A stretch of 64,000 nucleotides of DNA from Pseudogymnoascus destructans. Its lineage: Eukaryota; Ascomycota; Leotiomycetes; Thelebolales; Thelebolaceae. Of the stretch, positions 63,316-64,000 are shown one piece after another; within the stretch, counting starts at the first letter, position 1; each line of letters begins with the position of its first letter. The notes below the pieces were generated by a model. It was not told where the DNA came from, made no database searches, and saw only the letters and a program-made list of their open reading frames with translations. Both the position numbers and the translations under genes were made by a program. The stretch is from assembly GCF_001641265.1 (NCBI RefSeq), contig NW_020167526.1:496001-560000 (forward strand), in the 5' to 3' direction.

Positions 63316-64000
63316 ATGTCTTATAACCAATCTTTAAGTTCGCCAGCACAACCTTATAGCGATGTATTCTCTCTTGATGAGCCTTTATCTAGTAATAGAA
63401 CACCTGAGATTGAGTCCTCCCAACAACTTAACAACCAATGGGATGGGCTAGAAAAGATCCAAGGTCTAAATGTGCTAAAGTGGACGCCTTCAAAGGCAGG
63501 GGAACCAGTAATTGTTTGCCAGAGGTGTTTGAAAATACTCATCCACCCAAGTATTAAAGGCTCAGGGACAAGCACAATGAGCACTCACCTTCGATCAGCT
63601 GGGTGTATAAGGAAGTTATCAAACCATTCTACATTACATCAGAGCCAGCTCCGCCTCTCGCAATCCTCTCCAGTAAGCAATATTACATATTACTATACTT
63701 ATTACTATAAACATACCTAACTATTATTTAGAGTATGCGGCTACAACCAGAAGACGACCCAAAGGAAGCATTCTACAGTTACGTTCTTGAGACTGTAGTA
63801 TCTCTTAACATATCATTCCGATCTGTTGAGAATCCTATTTGGAGAGAGATGGCATTATGGCAGAATCAGAAATATCCACTTCCTTCACCAACAACCTTAC
63901 GGCGGCGCCTTGATGTTATGGTTAGTAATGCACAGCAGATTGCCCTTCATGGTCTTGTACCTGGGGCAAGGTGTGCATTATCTCTTGACAATTGGTCTAG
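63316..64000 (+). CDS. hAT-3 transposase, 5' part, runs off the right edge
   Basis: Exon 1: 63316-63672; intron GTAAGC...TTTAG 63673-63731; exon 2 from 63732 to the window end. A BED-like zinc finger (CQRCLKILIHP, then HLRSAGC), then SMRLQPEDDPKEAFYSYVLET, FRSVENPIWREMALWQNQKY, PSPTTLRRRLDVM and LSLDNWS, the first hAT core motif (DxW). No stop within the visible part. Confidence 0.8.

Overview
The window is nuclear DNA of a filamentous ascomycete (Pezizomycotina; the class cannot be fixed from the sequence alone). Signs are short introns (about 38-120 bp) with GTRNGT donors, CTAAC-type branch sites and YAG acceptors; single-copy fungal housekeeping genes; pogo/Fot1-, Tc1-mariner- and hAT-type DNA transposons; Ty1/copia and Ty3/gypsy retroelements; and an intron-containing tRNA-Pro.

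Layout. 1-21 kb is a graveyard of nested transposons: a pogo N-terminus at the left edge; a gypsy element (A) split by a copia element that uses a half-tRNA primer site; a broken pogo; an antisense gypsy (B) whose reverse transcriptase is split by a solo LTR; and a nest at 13394-20264 in which a mariner contains a pogo that contains both a hAT and a second mariner, every boundary being marked by its target-site duplication. 21.5-23.4 kb holds a secreted GH47 alpha-mannosidase with five exons. 24-27.9 kb is a GFA-type zinc protein gene broken by a gypsy scrap and by a hAT element (perfect 8-bp duplication). 28.6-39.6 kb is a conserved block: an F-box/2EXR-like protein, SAD1/USP39, RRP9, proteasome beta-4 (PRE1) and the DEAD-box helicase DED1. 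40.9-45.3 kb has pogo relics and a Tigger-like element carrying a solo LTR. 45.4-52.6 kb is genic again: a NAT9-like acetyltransferase, a DUF3445 haem-type protein, a small unknown ORF, tRNA-Pro(CGG) and the DNA polymerase delta small subunit. 53-64 kb is transposon-rich: an intact pogo with 55-bp inverted repeats, a gypsy (D) with a damaged 5' end, LTR fragments and the start of a third hAT transposase gene running off the right edge.

The housekeeping genes serve splicing (SAD1), rRNA processing (RRP9), protein turnover (PRE1), translation initiation (DED1) and replication (Pol delta); they do not form a pathway. SAD1 and RRP9 are convergent; RRP9 and PRE1 are divergent with 378 bp between start codons.

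Most notable: (i) the intact pogo ORF at 53062-54717 contains 11 copies of the palindrome CGTACG, always as YCGTACGR and falling in all three codon frames, so the signal is at DNA level; (ii) pogo ends of unrelated sequence share one design, a 12-bp tip followed by two tandem 17-bp repeats that usually begin AGCRA; (iii) premature stops in several retroelements and transposons are TGA where relatives have, or are expected to have, CGA arginine, which points to CpG-context C-to-T mutation rather than CpA-type RIP.
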